This document shows, one piece after another, positions 43,550 to 53,087 of a DNA stretch of 64,000 bases. Below the pieces are notes generated by a model that worked only from the letters and a program-made list of their open reading frames with translations, ran no database searches and was not told where the DNA came from. The translations under genes and the position numbers were made by a program. Every line of letters starts with the position of its first letter. The first letter of the stretch is position 1. This stretch comes from Chitinophaga pinensis (lineage in GTDB: Bacteria > Bacteroidota > Bacteroidia > Chitinophagales > Chitinophagaceae): positions 26,471-90,470 of the forward strand of contig CALQSB010000005.1 of assembly GCA_943333125.1 (NCBI GenBank), in the 5' to 3' direction.

Positions 43550-44971
43550 ATGAACAGCATTATAAATTCAATAGTAATTACCCTACTGCATAGTATTTGG
43601 CAGTCGGGAATATTATTGCTGCTGTTTACTCTAAACCAAAAATTATTTAAGCAACAATCTCCAGAAAGCAAAAGAAAAAAACTTTTTTTGATTCTTTTGG
43701 TTCAGTTGGTAGTTTCTGTTTTAACTTTTGTCTTTTGTTTTTATGGGATTAACAATTTCGCCTTCACTTTTTTTTCAACTCTCATTATTCCTGACCGCAG
43801 TTTTTATGGTGTTCCATTTTCAACGGTTTCTTCTTTTATTTTTATTGCCTATTTACTTTTTCTTTTTATAAAAACAATAAAGACATTTATAAGCTGGATT
43901 CAATTCAGGAACAATATTTCATCAGGACTGCAAAAACCTCAAGTAGAATTCAGATTGTTTACTAATAATAAATCACTGGAATTAGGCATTAAGAGAAAAG
44001 TGAATTTATGGTATTCAGATAAAATTTTATCTCCGATTACATTTGGTCATTTCAAGCCTGTAATTCTGATGCCCATTGCATTGATTAACAAATTGACATT
44101 AGCAGAAACAGAATCGCTAATCATCCATGAACTCACTCATATTAAAAACAATGATTTTTTTATGAATTGGCTACTGCTGATTACAGCGCATGCTTACTTT
44201 TTCAATCCTTTCATAAAAAACATTTGTACTCAGTTAAAGTGGGAAAGAGAAATCCAATGCGATATCCAGGTGCTTCAATATAATTACAACGAAATTGATT
44301 ATGCGAATGCATTATACAAGGCTGCTGAACAAAACATAGCCTATAACGATTTTCAACTTACTGCTGCACAGAATCACCAGATTCTTTACCAGAGAATTAA
44401 ATTTTTTACTGCAAAAGAAAACCTCAACTTCAGAAAGCATAATCATTTACCGGTAAAGTCTTTTTTCTCAACGGCATTTTCTTTTTTTGTAATAACCTTC
44501 TTAACCATAACATTATTTCAATTTTCCAACTCGAAAAATAATTTAATCCCGAATCAGTTTGTTTCATTTCAGAAAAAAGATAATTTTTCTTCCTTATTGA
44601 TTTCTCCCAATCTTAAGCAGCAATCACCTATTGTAGCAACCCCAATAAAAAATAAGAATAAGCCTTTTCGTATTCATCATGAAGAACTGCCTGTTACGCA
44701 TAACAGCATACAGAATGATATTAACCTAGATGCATTATCTGAGAATTTGAGCAGCAAATACGCTTCTCAAAGAAATGAAGAAACAATCAATGAAAAGCAA
44801 ATCATTGTAAAAGAGGAAAACCCCGCCATTGGGAAAATATCTACAAAGTCTTACCGGTTAGTGAATAGAAATGGCAAATGGGAAACTGAATTACTTTGGG
44901 TAATTGAAGAAAAAATAAATCCTGAAAAGCTGATTATAAAAGATGCTATCTTCATTCCGGACGTTCAATAA
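43550..44971 (+). CDS. M56-family (BlaR1-like) membrane metallopeptidase
   Basis: 473 residues. Membrane helices near 5-27, 42-66, 84-107 and 300-322. The zinc site is HELTH (His-Glu-x-x-His) in LIIHELTHIKNNDFFMNWLL near 192, with a downstream acidic residue in KWEREIQCDIQ. The C-terminal extracytoplasmic part is about 150 residues and has no penicillin-binding sensor, so the signal is not evidently a beta-lactam. It probably inactivates the repressor encoded just upstream. Confidence 0.88.
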   Translation: MNSIINSIVITLLHSIWQSGILLLLFTLNQKLFKQQSPESKRKKLFLILLVQLVVSVLTFVFCFYGINNFAFTFFSTLIIPDRSFYGVPFSTVSSFIFIAYLLFLFIKTIKTFISWIQFRNNISSGLQKPQVEFRLFTNNKSLELGIKRKVNLWYSDKILSPITFGHFKPVILMPIALINKLTLAETESLIIHELTHIKNNDFFMNWLLLITAHAYFFNPFIKNICTQLKWEREIQCDIQVLQYNYNEIDYANALYKAAEQNIAYNDFQLTAAQNHQILYQRIKFFTAKENLNFRKHNHLPVKSFFSTAFSFFVITFLTITLFQFSNSKNNLIPNQFVSFQKKDNFSSLLISPNLKQQSPIVATPIKNKNKPFRIHHEELPVTHNSIQNDINLDALSENLSSKYASQRNEETINEKQIIVKEENPAIGKISTKSYRLVNRNGKWETELLWVIEEKINPEKLIIKDAIFIPDVQ

Positions 44972-44978
44972 ATTAGTA

Positions 44979-46022
44979 CTACCAAATGTTTTTCGGGCAA
45001 GTATCTCCGTATTTATTTCCGAAAATAAATCCAACCATAATTTCGTGAGTGTTGCCTGTATAATTTTTCAATCTGCTCGTGGTAGATAATTCGTAAGAAT
45101 AACTTGCATTTAAAGTGTTGGAAATATTAAATCCAAGCAATGCCGAATAACCAGAAATAAGATCTGAAATTCTATAGCTCGCTCCTGCCCAAATCAAATC
45201 TCTGTATTGTAATTTTAAATTCAGATGAGTACCCCACAATTGTGGTTGCCAGTATTGACACATTACCGAAGGCAATAAATTAAAGTTGTCATCAAGGTTA
45301 AATCGGTAACCTGCAGTTATAAAATAATTAGGACTATAATAAACGCCATAACGTTCATTGTTTACAAATTTTAATTTTCCGGGAACCACATTGAGCACCG
45401 AAATTCCTGCGAAATAATGAGCATTGTACAGCCAAAGTCCAGCGCCAAATTCGGGCTTTACCTGCATTAATTCATTGCTGGCATAACCAATAGCTGGATC
45501 ATTGGGATCAAGATTTGCAAAGTATATTTTTGATTGATCAATGTTTGTACTGGACACTCCAAAATTTATTCCTGCCGCTAATGTAGTTTGCGCACTCACT
45601 GGCTGATGATACGCATAAGAGCCATAAATAGACCACCTGTTGATATAGCCAGCTTTATCATTAAGAAAAGTAAGACCAATTCCGTGGTGAGCAGGTGGTG
45701 CTGTATATTGAGCCCAATAATCTTTCCCTCTTGGGTTTATGCCTTTCATATCAAAAGAGGTTGCCGTAGTTCTTGTATCTGATTTTCCTATAGGACCATG
45801 TATAGTCACATAAGCAGTTACGGGAGCTCCGGTAATTCCGGTCCATTGATTGCGGTAACTTATTTTCGCATCCGTATAATTTTCTATTCCTGTGATTGCA
45901 GGATTTAAAATATAATTATTGAGTACATATTGAGTGTAAGAAGGCTTGGCCTGACTCCAGGCTGCATTAGAAAAAAGCAAAGAAAATAAACAGGAATAAA
46001 AAAACTTCATAAAACAATTCAT
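44979..46022 (-). CDS. PorP/SprF-family outer membrane protein (type IX secretion associated)
   Basis: 347 residues with a signal peptide (FFYSCLFSLLFSNAAWSQ) and the PorP/SprF start PSYTQYVLNNYILNPAITGIENYTDAKISYRNQW. The rest is a beta-barrel-like series of aromatic strands (YHQPVSAQTTLAAGINFGVSS, NYFITAGYRFNLDDNFNLLPS). Such proteins are usually encoded beside a giant CHU_C protein and help its surface attachment; here the partner is the gene 52 bases upstream on the same strand. Confidence 0.92.
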   Translation of the reverse strand: MNCFMKFFYSCLFSLLFSNAAWSQAKPSYTQYVLNNYILNPAITGIENYTDAKISYRNQWTGITGAPVTAYVTIHGPIGKSDTRTTATSFDMKGINPRGKDYWAQYTAPPAHHGIGLTFLNDKAGYINRWSIYGSYAYHQPVSAQTTLAAGINFGVSSTNIDQSKIYFANLDPNDPAIGYASNELMQVKPEFGAGLWLYNAHYFAGISVLNVVPGKLKFVNNERYGVYYSPNYFITAGYRFNLDDNFNLLPSVMCQYWQPQLWGTHLNLKLQYRDLIWAGASYRISDLISGYSALLGFNISNTLNASYSYELSTTSRLKNYTGNTHEIMVGFIFGNKYGDTCPKNIW

Positions 46023-46073
46023 TACTTCAACCTCAAAAAATGTATTCTGAAAATCAGAACACGATTTAAAAAA

Positions 46074-49000
46074 TTATTTCAAAATGGTTACATATCCTGT
46101 AACCGGTGCTCTTCCGCTTTCAGGCTCAATAATATAATAATAAGTATCTACCGGTAAAAGAGATCCAGATTTTGTTCCGTTCCAAGGTTTGGTATAACCG
46201 CCACGACATTCAAATACCAATTGACCCGTTCTTGTAAACACCTGTACTTTTGCCTTAGGATATTTTTTCAAATATTCTATTTCCCACAAGTCATTTATTC
46301 CGTCATTATTTGGACTAAACGTATTAGGAACTAAAGGAACTTTCAATACCGAAATATGAACCTGATCTACAGAAGGACATCCACCAATACCCGTAACAGT
46401 GAATGTATAATCTATATCATTGATTGGAGCACAATTTGGATTTCTTATTCTTGGGTTGTTCAGATAAGTACTGCTTTCCCATAAATATTGTAATTGTGTA
46501 CCAAAGGCTGTTGCAGGGATAGCTTGGCTTTGCCCCTCCAGAATAAGCAAATCAGGTCCTGCGCTAATTACCGGGAATGGATAAACGAAAAATATCTTTT
46601 TCATGGTATCACTGATGCAACCATAACTGTTTATAATATGCTGACTTACGGTATAAAATCCGGTATCAGTATAAGTATGTGTTGGGTTTTGTTGTGTAGC
46701 GTTGATAGCATCTCCAAAATTCCAATACCATAAATTCAAGGCTCCATCCATTGGATTACTTAGGTCAGTTAATGTAACGTTATCACCAATACAAACGCTT
46801 GGTTTGGTAAAACTAAAATCTGCATGAGGCCTTGGATGTATGGTATTAACCGCTATTGTTGTATCATCAACACAACCCACTCCACTAGTAACTGTTAACT
46901 TAACATTGAAAGGACCCAGCCCATAATAAGTATGAGAGGGATTTATTGCCAGTGATGTATTGGAAGTGCCACTTGCTGCATTTCCAAAATTCCATTGGTA
47001 TGTAAAAGTATTTTGAGTGCCATCTGCAATTGATGACGTATTATTGAAATTAATTACGGCAATAGGTAAACAGGCAGTGTCTGTAAAACTAAATTTAGCC
47101 AGTGGTTGTGGATTAATCAATACGTCTTTGACTTTGTCAATACTATTACAACCTTGATTTGTAGTAACCAATAAATGAACATTATAATTTCCTGCGGTTG
47201 CAAATACATGAGTAAATAAACTGTTGCTGTTTCTGATTAATACAGGCGTGCCATCACTAAAATTCCAGCTCCATGTTGTTAAGGAACCGACCGGAGCCAA
47301 TGAAGTATCTGAGAAAGTTAATGTATGACCTTCGCAGGCAGGAGCACTAAAACCAAAATTAGCAAGAGGTGGTTGTAATATTTTTATTGTCTTTCTTAAT
47401 GAATCGGCACAACCTCTGTTTGATGTAAATGTATATAAGATAGGGAATAATCCGGCACCTGATATTGCAGGATTAAAAATTCCTGTGCTGCTGATTCCTG
47501 TTCCAGAAAAAGAAAAAGTTCCGGGAACTCCTCCTATTTCACTTGCCTGAGTTATTTGAAATGGATTAATATATAAGCAAGTATCCGGTATTACATTGAA
47601 CTGAACTTTTGGTGCAGCATTTATTGTTACATCCTGAAAGAAATCATTAATACAAGTTTCTCCAGAATAAGCTCTGAATCTTATTTTATAAGTTCTTGTA
47701 GGAGGACTTTGAAAATTAGGATATAAATGTTTATATATTTTATTAGGGTAAGGCAAATCGTCCGTTTCAAAAGTAGTTGGATTACCAATATTATCCCAGT
47801 AAATCTGAATCTTTACTACAGAACCAACGTTTACGGTTGATGTATTTTTTATGGCTACAGAATCATTTGCACACAAGCCATTTGGATTGATTACGGCTAT
47901 ACTTGCTACAGGTATATCTCCATTTACAAAGAAAGACTGAATGGTGGTATCAATACACCCTGAGTTTGTAACCACAATCAACCTTACATTCTTTGTTCCG
48001 ATAGTATGATAACTGTGTCTTGGATTTTGTGTTGTTGAGGTATTAAGCACTCCACTGGCAGGATCATCAAAGAGCCAATCCCATGTAGTAATAGTTCCTC
48101 CAGGAACAGAACTGCTATCGGTAAACTGCGCATACGTATCTGAAAGGCATACCTCAGGATTTATAAAGCCAACTCTAGGCTTAGGATTTATAGTAACAGG
48201 GATAGTGGTTTCATTACTTAGACAGCCGTTGCTGGTCTTTATATAAAGTTTAACTAAATAAACTCCTGCAGTTGCAAATGTATGTACAGGATTACGAATG
48301 GTTTCAATTGGAGAACCATCATTGAAATTCCAATGCCATTCGGTAACTGTACCTGCATAAGGAACTGAAGTGTCAAAGAAATTAATTGTTTTCTGAGGGC
48401 ATGCAGGAGGATCAAATCTAAAAGCAGCTAATGGTTGCTGATATATAGTCACTGCTGTACTTGCTGTTTGAGCTTGAATACATTGTGTTGAGCTTGATTC
48501 TTTAATGCTTACCAACTGATAAGTAAATAACCCTGAAACATTTGTTGGAGCAGCTACAGTTACACTATTTCCGGAAGTTGTGGTTGCTGTTAAATTAGCG
48601 CCCCCATTTATTGTATAAGTAAAAATATAAGGAGCTATCCCATTGGCTCCAGTAAAGGTCACACTTGGAGAAGGTGCATTTAGACAAACTGCAATAGCAC
48701 CTGCAATAGTTGCGGTTGGCAATGAATTTACTGTTACCACCGCAGTTCCACTTTGATTTTGAAAGCAAGTTGTTGTACTTCCATCAACAACGCTTACTAA
48801 TGTATAAGTAAATGTTCCTACCACATTAGTGGGGGCTGCAACCGTAGCTATATTACCAACAGAAGTTACCGTTTGTGTAGCCCCGTTGTTTATTTTATAT
48901 GAAAAAGTATAAGGCGCTGATGCTCCACCTCCAGTATATGTAATCAAAGGTGCTGTTGAATTTTGACAAACGATGGTTGTGCCAGAAACTATTGCTGTTG

Positions 49001-51317
49001 GTAATGGGTTAACGGTTATAATTAAAGGAGGAGCCGCTTGTGTTTGTAAGCAGGTTGCTCCCTGAATACTGGTTAATGCATAACTGTAATTACCAGTTGA
49101 GGTAGTTGGGGCAGTAATCGTTGCTGTATTGGTTGTGGAGTTAAGGGTTTGATTCGCCCCACCGTTTATTGAGTAATTAAAAATGAAAGGAGAAGTGCCT
49201 ACTGTTGAAGTAAATGTAATTGTTGGAGCCGTTGCATTGTTACAAACAGAAGTTGCACCAGACATATTCCCAATAGGAAGCGGATAAACGGTAACTGCAA
49301 TTGTGGTATCACTTACACATCCAACATTTGTCACTAAAGAAAAATTTACGTTGTAAGTACCGGGAGTTGTAAAAAGATGAGAAGAATTATGAGTGCTGGA
49401 AGTATTATTATCATTAAAATCCCAATCCCATATATAAGAAAACGTACCGGTAGAATAAATGGTATTATCTGTAAAAACTACCGGATCATTTACACAACCA
49501 TTATTTGCCCATGAAAATTTTACATGTGCAGGATTGTACACATAAAGATCATAATCGGCTATAAATGAATTACCACAACCCTCAACAGAATTGGTTCCGC
49601 CATTTACTGTGATTTGATAAGAACTTGAATCCAGAGTTGGATTGTTGACATTGAAGTAATAAAATGTAGGCAAATGATAACACCAGTATTGCTGCGAACC
49701 CACAAGATGAATAGAATCAAATATTGTAGTAGGGTCGGCTATTGACACATTGGTATTAGGTGTTTGGTAAGGCGAATTATGAAAATCAATAGATAATGAA
49801 GTAGGCTGAAAAGGGAATGTCAATGTCAGATATGCATTGGTTCCTGAACAAGCAACAGTATTTCCGGAAATATTCAAAGGGTTATATGCCCTGATAGGTA
49901 TAAATGGTTTTATGTTTGTTCCGGCATTATAACCATAAGACTCTGCAGATCCAAATCCGTAAGCGATTGCATTAAATCCAGAATCAGATTCAATAGTATG
50001 AACTCCTGATGCCGCTAACTGACTGCTTAAATAAGAAAAAGCAGGATCTTGAGGATGAACAGTAAATAATGCAGAACTAACGGTAACGCCATCTAGTTTA
50101 AAAGAACTGATCGCAGTGCCTGTATTGGGAATAACTACATTATAATAATGCTGAGTAATATTATTGTTTGGCGTTGCATTCCAAATTACTGTTGAAATAT
50201 TTTGTTCTACAGGACTGAGATAAATAACTTCGGGGTCGCCCGGATTTGTGCCTGATGAAGGATTACCACACATTCCCTGTGTAGCAATATATTGAGCTAC
50301 TGTAATGGGTTGATCAGCTTCTATTTTTAAAGGAGCGGTGGTAGCCGCAATTTCGTAATAAAAATTGTTAACCAATGATACAGCAATTGGAGCTCCATTT
50401 ACCGAAACAACAGTAGCAGGATCTAATACACAAATTCTGTAAATATTATTATTCAAACTACTTGTAGGTACAGTTAAAAACTTTTTTCCCCAGGCATCTT
50501 TAGGAAAAGCCTGAACCATATAATTGTCGGAGGAAGAGGTATTGTTACTGCAAGTAATACTAAGTTTCCCACTTCCCGAAAAAACGGCTACTCTTTTACA
50601 AGCACCATTACCCGAAGCAATACTTTTTACTTTAGAGCCGGTAAGATCAACCGCGGTATAAGTACCTCCATTATTACCTGTCAGCTCTCCCATCAAGTTG
50701 TACACTTGTCCTTGTGTAAGACTAATTGTAAATGTAGTTCCGGCAGGATGATTTATCGTGTTGGCCGATGGGGTTATTTCAACTGATGTAGTTCCGGTAT
50801 CTGTGGCAATTACATAAAACCAGCTATTGGCATTGTTTTCATTGGCTATGTTTTTGTAATTGATTGAATAATATTCTTTTCCTAAAGTGGTGGTTGGAAA
50901 AAGTATTGTGGCTCCGGAAACACTTTGATCATAGATATGCGCATAAGCCACCATCGGTCTGTCTGAAGTAATATGAATTCCTTTATTTTCAGGAGCAGTG
51001 GATTCTGCAGTTAATCTGCAATCCTGAGCACCTGTGTTGGGTATCGCAGCAGAAGTAAGTACCGTTGGAGCCGCACCACTTACCAGTGTTTGTGTATATC
51101 CAGTTCCTGGAACCGTAATGGTAATATTGGTTACCTGATCTGTTGCAAAATAAAGAACCATGTCTTGTCCATTTATAGGAGACGCCCCATTACTTTGCGA
51201 CATTCTTACATGATATCCATAAGCAACCCAAAAGTCTTTGCCTTTGTTTGAAAAATTTTGAGCATAAGAATTTTGAACAATAGAAAACAATAAAAAAATA
51301 AAGTAAATTTTCCTCAT
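46074..51317 (-). CDS. Giant IgGFc-binding/PKD surface protein with CHU_C (T9SS type B) domain
   Basis: 1747 residues from the ATG at 51317, which gives a good signal peptide (MRKIYFIFLLFSIVQNSYAQ). Order: an N-terminal IgGFc-binding-like domain (about 25-480: GKDFWVAYGYHV, VMVAYAHIYDQ-type strands), PKD domains (WDWDFNDNNTSS near 645), three ~90-residue Cys-containing repeats (about 690-970), then five or more PKD domains (WHWNFNDGSP, WDWLFDDPAS, WSWNFSDGTP, WYWNFGDAIN) and a C-terminal type B sorting domain (NTFSPNNDGINDLWEI). It is probably a cell-surface adhesin, co-transcribed with the PorP/SprF gene. Confidence 0.9.
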   Translation of the reverse strand: MRKIYFIFLLFSIVQNSYAQNFSNKGKDFWVAYGYHVRMSQSNGASPINGQDMVLYFATDQVTNITITVPGTGYTQTLVSGAAPTVLTSAAIPNTGAQDCRLTAESTAPENKGIHITSDRPMVAYAHIYDQSVSGATILFPTTTLGKEYYSINYKNIANENNANSWFYVIATDTGTTSVEITPSANTINHPAGTTFTISLTQGQVYNLMGELTGNNGGTYTAVDLTGSKVKSIASGNGACKRVAVFSGSGKLSITCSNNTSSSDNYMVQAFPKDAWGKKFLTVPTSSLNNNIYRICVLDPATVVSVNGAPIAVSLVNNFYYEIAATTAPLKIEADQPITVAQYIATQGMCGNPSSGTNPGDPEVIYLSPVEQNISTVIWNATPNNNITQHYYNVVIPNTGTAISSFKLDGVTVSSALFTVHPQDPAFSYLSSQLAASGVHTIESDSGFNAIAYGFGSAESYGYNAGTNIKPFIPIRAYNPLNISGNTVACSGTNAYLTLTFPFQPTSLSIDFHNSPYQTPNTNVSIADPTTIFDSIHLVGSQQYWCYHLPTFYYFNVNNPTLDSSSYQITVNGGTNSVEGCGNSFIADYDLYVYNPAHVKFSWANNGCVNDPVVFTDNTIYSTGTFSYIWDWDFNDNNTSSTHNSSHLFTTPGTYNVNFSLVTNVGCVSDTTIAVTVYPLPIGNMSGATSVCNNATAPTITFTSTVGTSPFIFNYSINGGANQTLNSTTNTATITAPTTSTGNYSYALTSIQGATCLQTQAAPPLIITVNPLPTAIVSGTTIVCQNSTAPLITYTGGGASAPYTFSYKINNGATQTVTSVGNIATVAAPTNVVGTFTYTLVSVVDGSTTTCFQNQSGTAVVTVNSLPTATIAGAIAVCLNAPSPSVTFTGANGIAPYIFTYTINGGANLTATTTSGNSVTVAAPTNVSGLFTYQLVSIKESSSTQCIQAQTASTAVTIYQQPLAAFRFDPPACPQKTINFFDTSVPYAGTVTEWHWNFNDGSPIETIRNPVHTFATAGVYLVKLYIKTSNGCLSNETTIPVTINPKPRVGFINPEVCLSDTYAQFTDSSSVPGGTITTWDWLFDDPASGVLNTSTTQNPRHSYHTIGTKNVRLIVVTNSGCIDTTIQSFFVNGDIPVASIAVINPNGLCANDSVAIKNTSTVNVGSVVKIQIYWDNIGNPTTFETDDLPYPNKIYKHLYPNFQSPPTRTYKIRFRAYSGETCINDFFQDVTINAAPKVQFNVIPDTCLYINPFQITQASEIGGVPGTFSFSGTGISSTGIFNPAISGAGLFPILYTFTSNRGCADSLRKTIKILQPPLANFGFSAPACEGHTLTFSDTSLAPVGSLTTWSWNFSDGTPVLIRNSNSLFTHVFATAGNYNVHLLVTTNQGCNSIDKVKDVLINPQPLAKFSFTDTACLPIAVINFNNTSSIADGTQNTFTYQWNFGNAASGTSNTSLAINPSHTYYGLGPFNVKLTVTSGVGCVDDTTIAVNTIHPRPHADFSFTKPSVCIGDNVTLTDLSNPMDGALNLWYWNFGDAINATQQNPTHTYTDTGFYTVSQHIINSYGCISDTMKKIFFVYPFPVISAGPDLLILEGQSQAIPATAFGTQLQYLWESSTYLNNPRIRNPNCAPINDIDYTFTVTGIGGCPSVDQVHISVLKVPLVPNTFSPNNDGINDLWEIEYLKKYPKAKVQVFTRTGQLVFECRGGYTKPWNGTKSGSLLPVDTYYYIIEPESGRAPVTGYVTILK
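48430..49300 (-). repeat. Three tandem ~290-bp coding repeats in the giant surface protein
   Basis: Each unit encodes about 95 residues with the pattern LPTAxxxGxxxVCxNxxxPxxxxT, a YTINGGA-type strand and a closing xTxCxQxQ. Units begin near 49300, 49010 and 48720 on the minus strand. They are related at protein level but differ in detail. Confidence 0.6.
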
Positions 51318-51429
51318 TAAGACGCATTGAAAATAGCTTTGCAATATACGATAAATGTCGTTTTATAAACCGCACAAATAAAAATAAATACCGCTCCTGA
51401 CCATGAAATCAAATATTAAAAAACATAAT

Positions 51430-51457
51430 AAAAAAAAGCCGCATAGAAATGCAGCTT
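51430..51457 (-). terminator. Minus-strand terminator upstream of the giant surface gene
   Basis: In the minus sense AAGCTGCAT and ATGCGGCTT pair (one G-T) around a 4-nt loop and run into eight T residues. It lies upstream of the 51317 start, so it must end a different minus-strand transcript, which would be that of the small ORFs at 51.5-52.0 kb. Confidence 0.75.
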
Positions 51458-51529
51458 ATGTTAAGAATCTTTCGACTCTGTAACCCCCAAAGAAAACTTC
51501 TTTACTCCATTTTTTTTAGTTAAAAATGG

Positions 51530-51691
51530 TTAATAATTATTTTTAATAAATCTCCTATTTATTGTTTTAGTTTCAACTGGAATTATCGCCCAGTAAGCAT
51601 TGTATGAAGGATCGAAAAGGTACGACTTGATTTTCATCAACTTATTTACCAGTTGAGACAGCTTGTTTTTTAATTGTACCTTTTTTGTCAT
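51530..51691 (-). CDS. Small orphan protein, 53 residues
   Basis: Starts MTKKVQLKNKLSQLVNKLMK and continues with SYLFDPSYNAYWAIIPVE and a basic end. The N-terminal half is a likely amphipathic basic helix; the middle is aromatic. It is followed on its own strand by a good terminator (51457-51430), which supports expression. I do not recognise it. No maturation enzyme, toxin partner or transporter is next to it. Confidence 0.4.
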   Translation of the reverse strand: MTKKVQLKNKLSQLVNKLMKIKSYLFDPSYNAYWAIIPVETKTINRRFIKNNY

Positions 51692-51775
51692 ATTAGCTTA
51701 TTAAATGTTTTAAAAAAGAAAGTAAGGTGTAGCTGCCCAATTATTGGCAAAGGCAGCTACAATCAATTGGAAAAA

Positions 51776-52003
51776 TCATTCTTTTTTTTCCAATTGTACG
51801 TTAATTGACCCCTTACTTATAGATGAGTGTTTGGATAACCTATTTTGAACCTTAATTTTGAAAGATTGGCAACTCTGATCAGAAGCGGTTGAATTGATTC
51901 GGTTTGGCTGTGAAATACCGGAATGGTTAAATGAAAAATTGCTTAAAAAGCCATATTTAGTGAAAAACTGAGGTATGATGCAAAATGTATAATTATTGTT
52001 CAT
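51776..52003 (-). CDS. Small orphan protein, 75 residues
   Basis: Starts MNNNYTFCIIPQFFTKYGFL and is Ser/Asn-rich afterwards (FSFNHSGISQPNRINSTASD), ending in a charged INVQLEKKE. Two Cys residues. It precedes the 53-residue ORF in the same direction with an 84-base gap. The composition is plausible for a small peptide, but family and function are unknown and it may be a chance ORF. Confidence 0.3.
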   Translation of the reverse strand: MNNNYTFCIIPQFFTKYGFLSNFSFNHSGISQPNRINSTASDQSCQSFKIKVQNRLSKHSSISKGSINVQLEKKE

Positions 52004-52619
52004 GATCTTGTAGGTTACGTAAAAAACTTTTGCTTGTTTAGAATTTGACAGTTGATGCCAAACTAAGAGTGGTTAAACGGGCGGAAGTGGAGTAAGATGT
52101 TGAAAGCAGGATAATTAAAGTAAGAAAATAAAATCATCTCTGTTTCTTCAACAAACATATAAAGTTCATTTTCTAAATCAAAGCTTTTTTCATTTTATTT
52201 TTAAAATAAGTCCTAATTTGTCATCGCTGATTAATTGTAATTCCATTACTTTTTCCAATGATAAATTACGTTTTAAAATCATTATAATTTACAATTGAAT
52301 TTTTTTATTCGAAATAGTTTGCCTTTCATTGATAACCATATTGTTTTGTAATAATAATAGATAATTACACTGCTATTAATAAATATTGTTTTTCTTGTAA
52401 TTATTTGCCATAATAAACGATTAATTATATTCTATTTATTAATTGATAAATCATCTCATTAAATTGATTATCTATAATTTAAATTAAAAATATTTTTCTT
52501 ATTTTTTTAGTTTTTATTTAAAATTGAATTTCAATTCAAAAATCTTAAATACTAAATTATTTATTAATTGTTTTTGCTATAAACGTTACTATCAATACCT
52601 TCACTTTTAAATCATTTAA
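52004..52619. other. Very AT-rich intergenic stretch
   Basis: Apart from the possible broken ORF, about 340 bases (52280-52619) are extremely AT-rich with many short A/T runs and no credible gene, hairpin or clear promoter. It precedes the LEA-type lipoprotein gene. Confidence 0.5.
52063..52282 (-). pseudogene. Possible broken small ORF
   Basis: A 30-codon frame from the ATG at 52282 (MILKRNLSLEKVMELQLI) stops at 52190; a second, +1 frame reads on without a stop from about 52200 to 52063 (FDLENELYMFVEETEMILFS, then FNILLHFRPFNHS). Both halves have protein-like composition, suggesting one small gene split by an indel in the A-rich stretch near 52190. This is weak evidence. Confidence 0.25.
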
Positions 52620-53081
52620 ATGAAAATCAATAAGCTGCCTCTCCTCTGTTTCTTTTTTATTTTCACATTAATATTGGGATCCTGCCATTCCTTTAAGGAC
52701 CTAGAATTTAAAGAATATAAGAATTTGAAATTAGAAAAACTAGGGTTTAGCAATACGTCTCTCTCTGCCGAACTCACCTTTTACAACCCCAACAATTTTG
52801 GCTTGGAGCTGAATGAAACAAATCTTGACATTTATATCAATGAAAAACTGCTTGGGCATTCAAGTCAGATGTTTCAAGTTAAAATCCCTAAGAGAGGGAA
52901 TTTTAATTTGCCTTTAAAAATTGATTTGGATATGAAGAATTTGATAAAAAACAGCCTGACTTCGCTTTTCAATAAAGAAGTAACTATAAAAACTGTTGGG
53001 AAAATCAGAGCAGGTAAAGCCGGATTTTTCAGAATTGTCCCATTTGAATATACAACCCAGCAGAAACTATCGCCATTTTAA
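52620..53081 (+). CDS. LEA type 2-like lipoprotein
   Basis: 153 residues with a lipoprotein signal (FIFTLILGSC, lipobox LGSC, Cys22). The mature domain is a LEA_2/WHy-type beta sandwich (LEKLGFSNTSLSAELTFYNPNNFGLEL, then ... LPLKIDLDMKNLIKNSL), a fold linked to desiccation or stress protection in plants and found in many bacterial lipoproteins of unknown role. It is probably attached to the envelope. It converges with the HMA gene 7 bases away. Confidence 0.82.
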   Translation: MKINKLPLLCFFFIFTLILGSCHSFKDLEFKEYKNLKLEKLGFSNTSLSAELTFYNPNNFGLELNETNLDIYINEKLLGHSSQMFQVKIPKRGNFNLPLKIDLDMKNLIKNSLTSLFNKEVTIKTVGKIRAGKAGFFRIVPFEYTTQQKLSPF

Positions 53082-53087
53082 TTTGAA

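Noticed and set aside
46074..51317. CRISPR-like or array-like repetition in the giant gene
   Set aside because: The repeats are long, diverged and coding (PKD and Cys repeats), not short identical repeats with unique spacers.
51530..52003. Small ORFs as RiPP precursors
   Set aside because: No radical SAM, ATP-grasp, LanB-like or peptide transporter gene is near, and no repeated core sequence is present.
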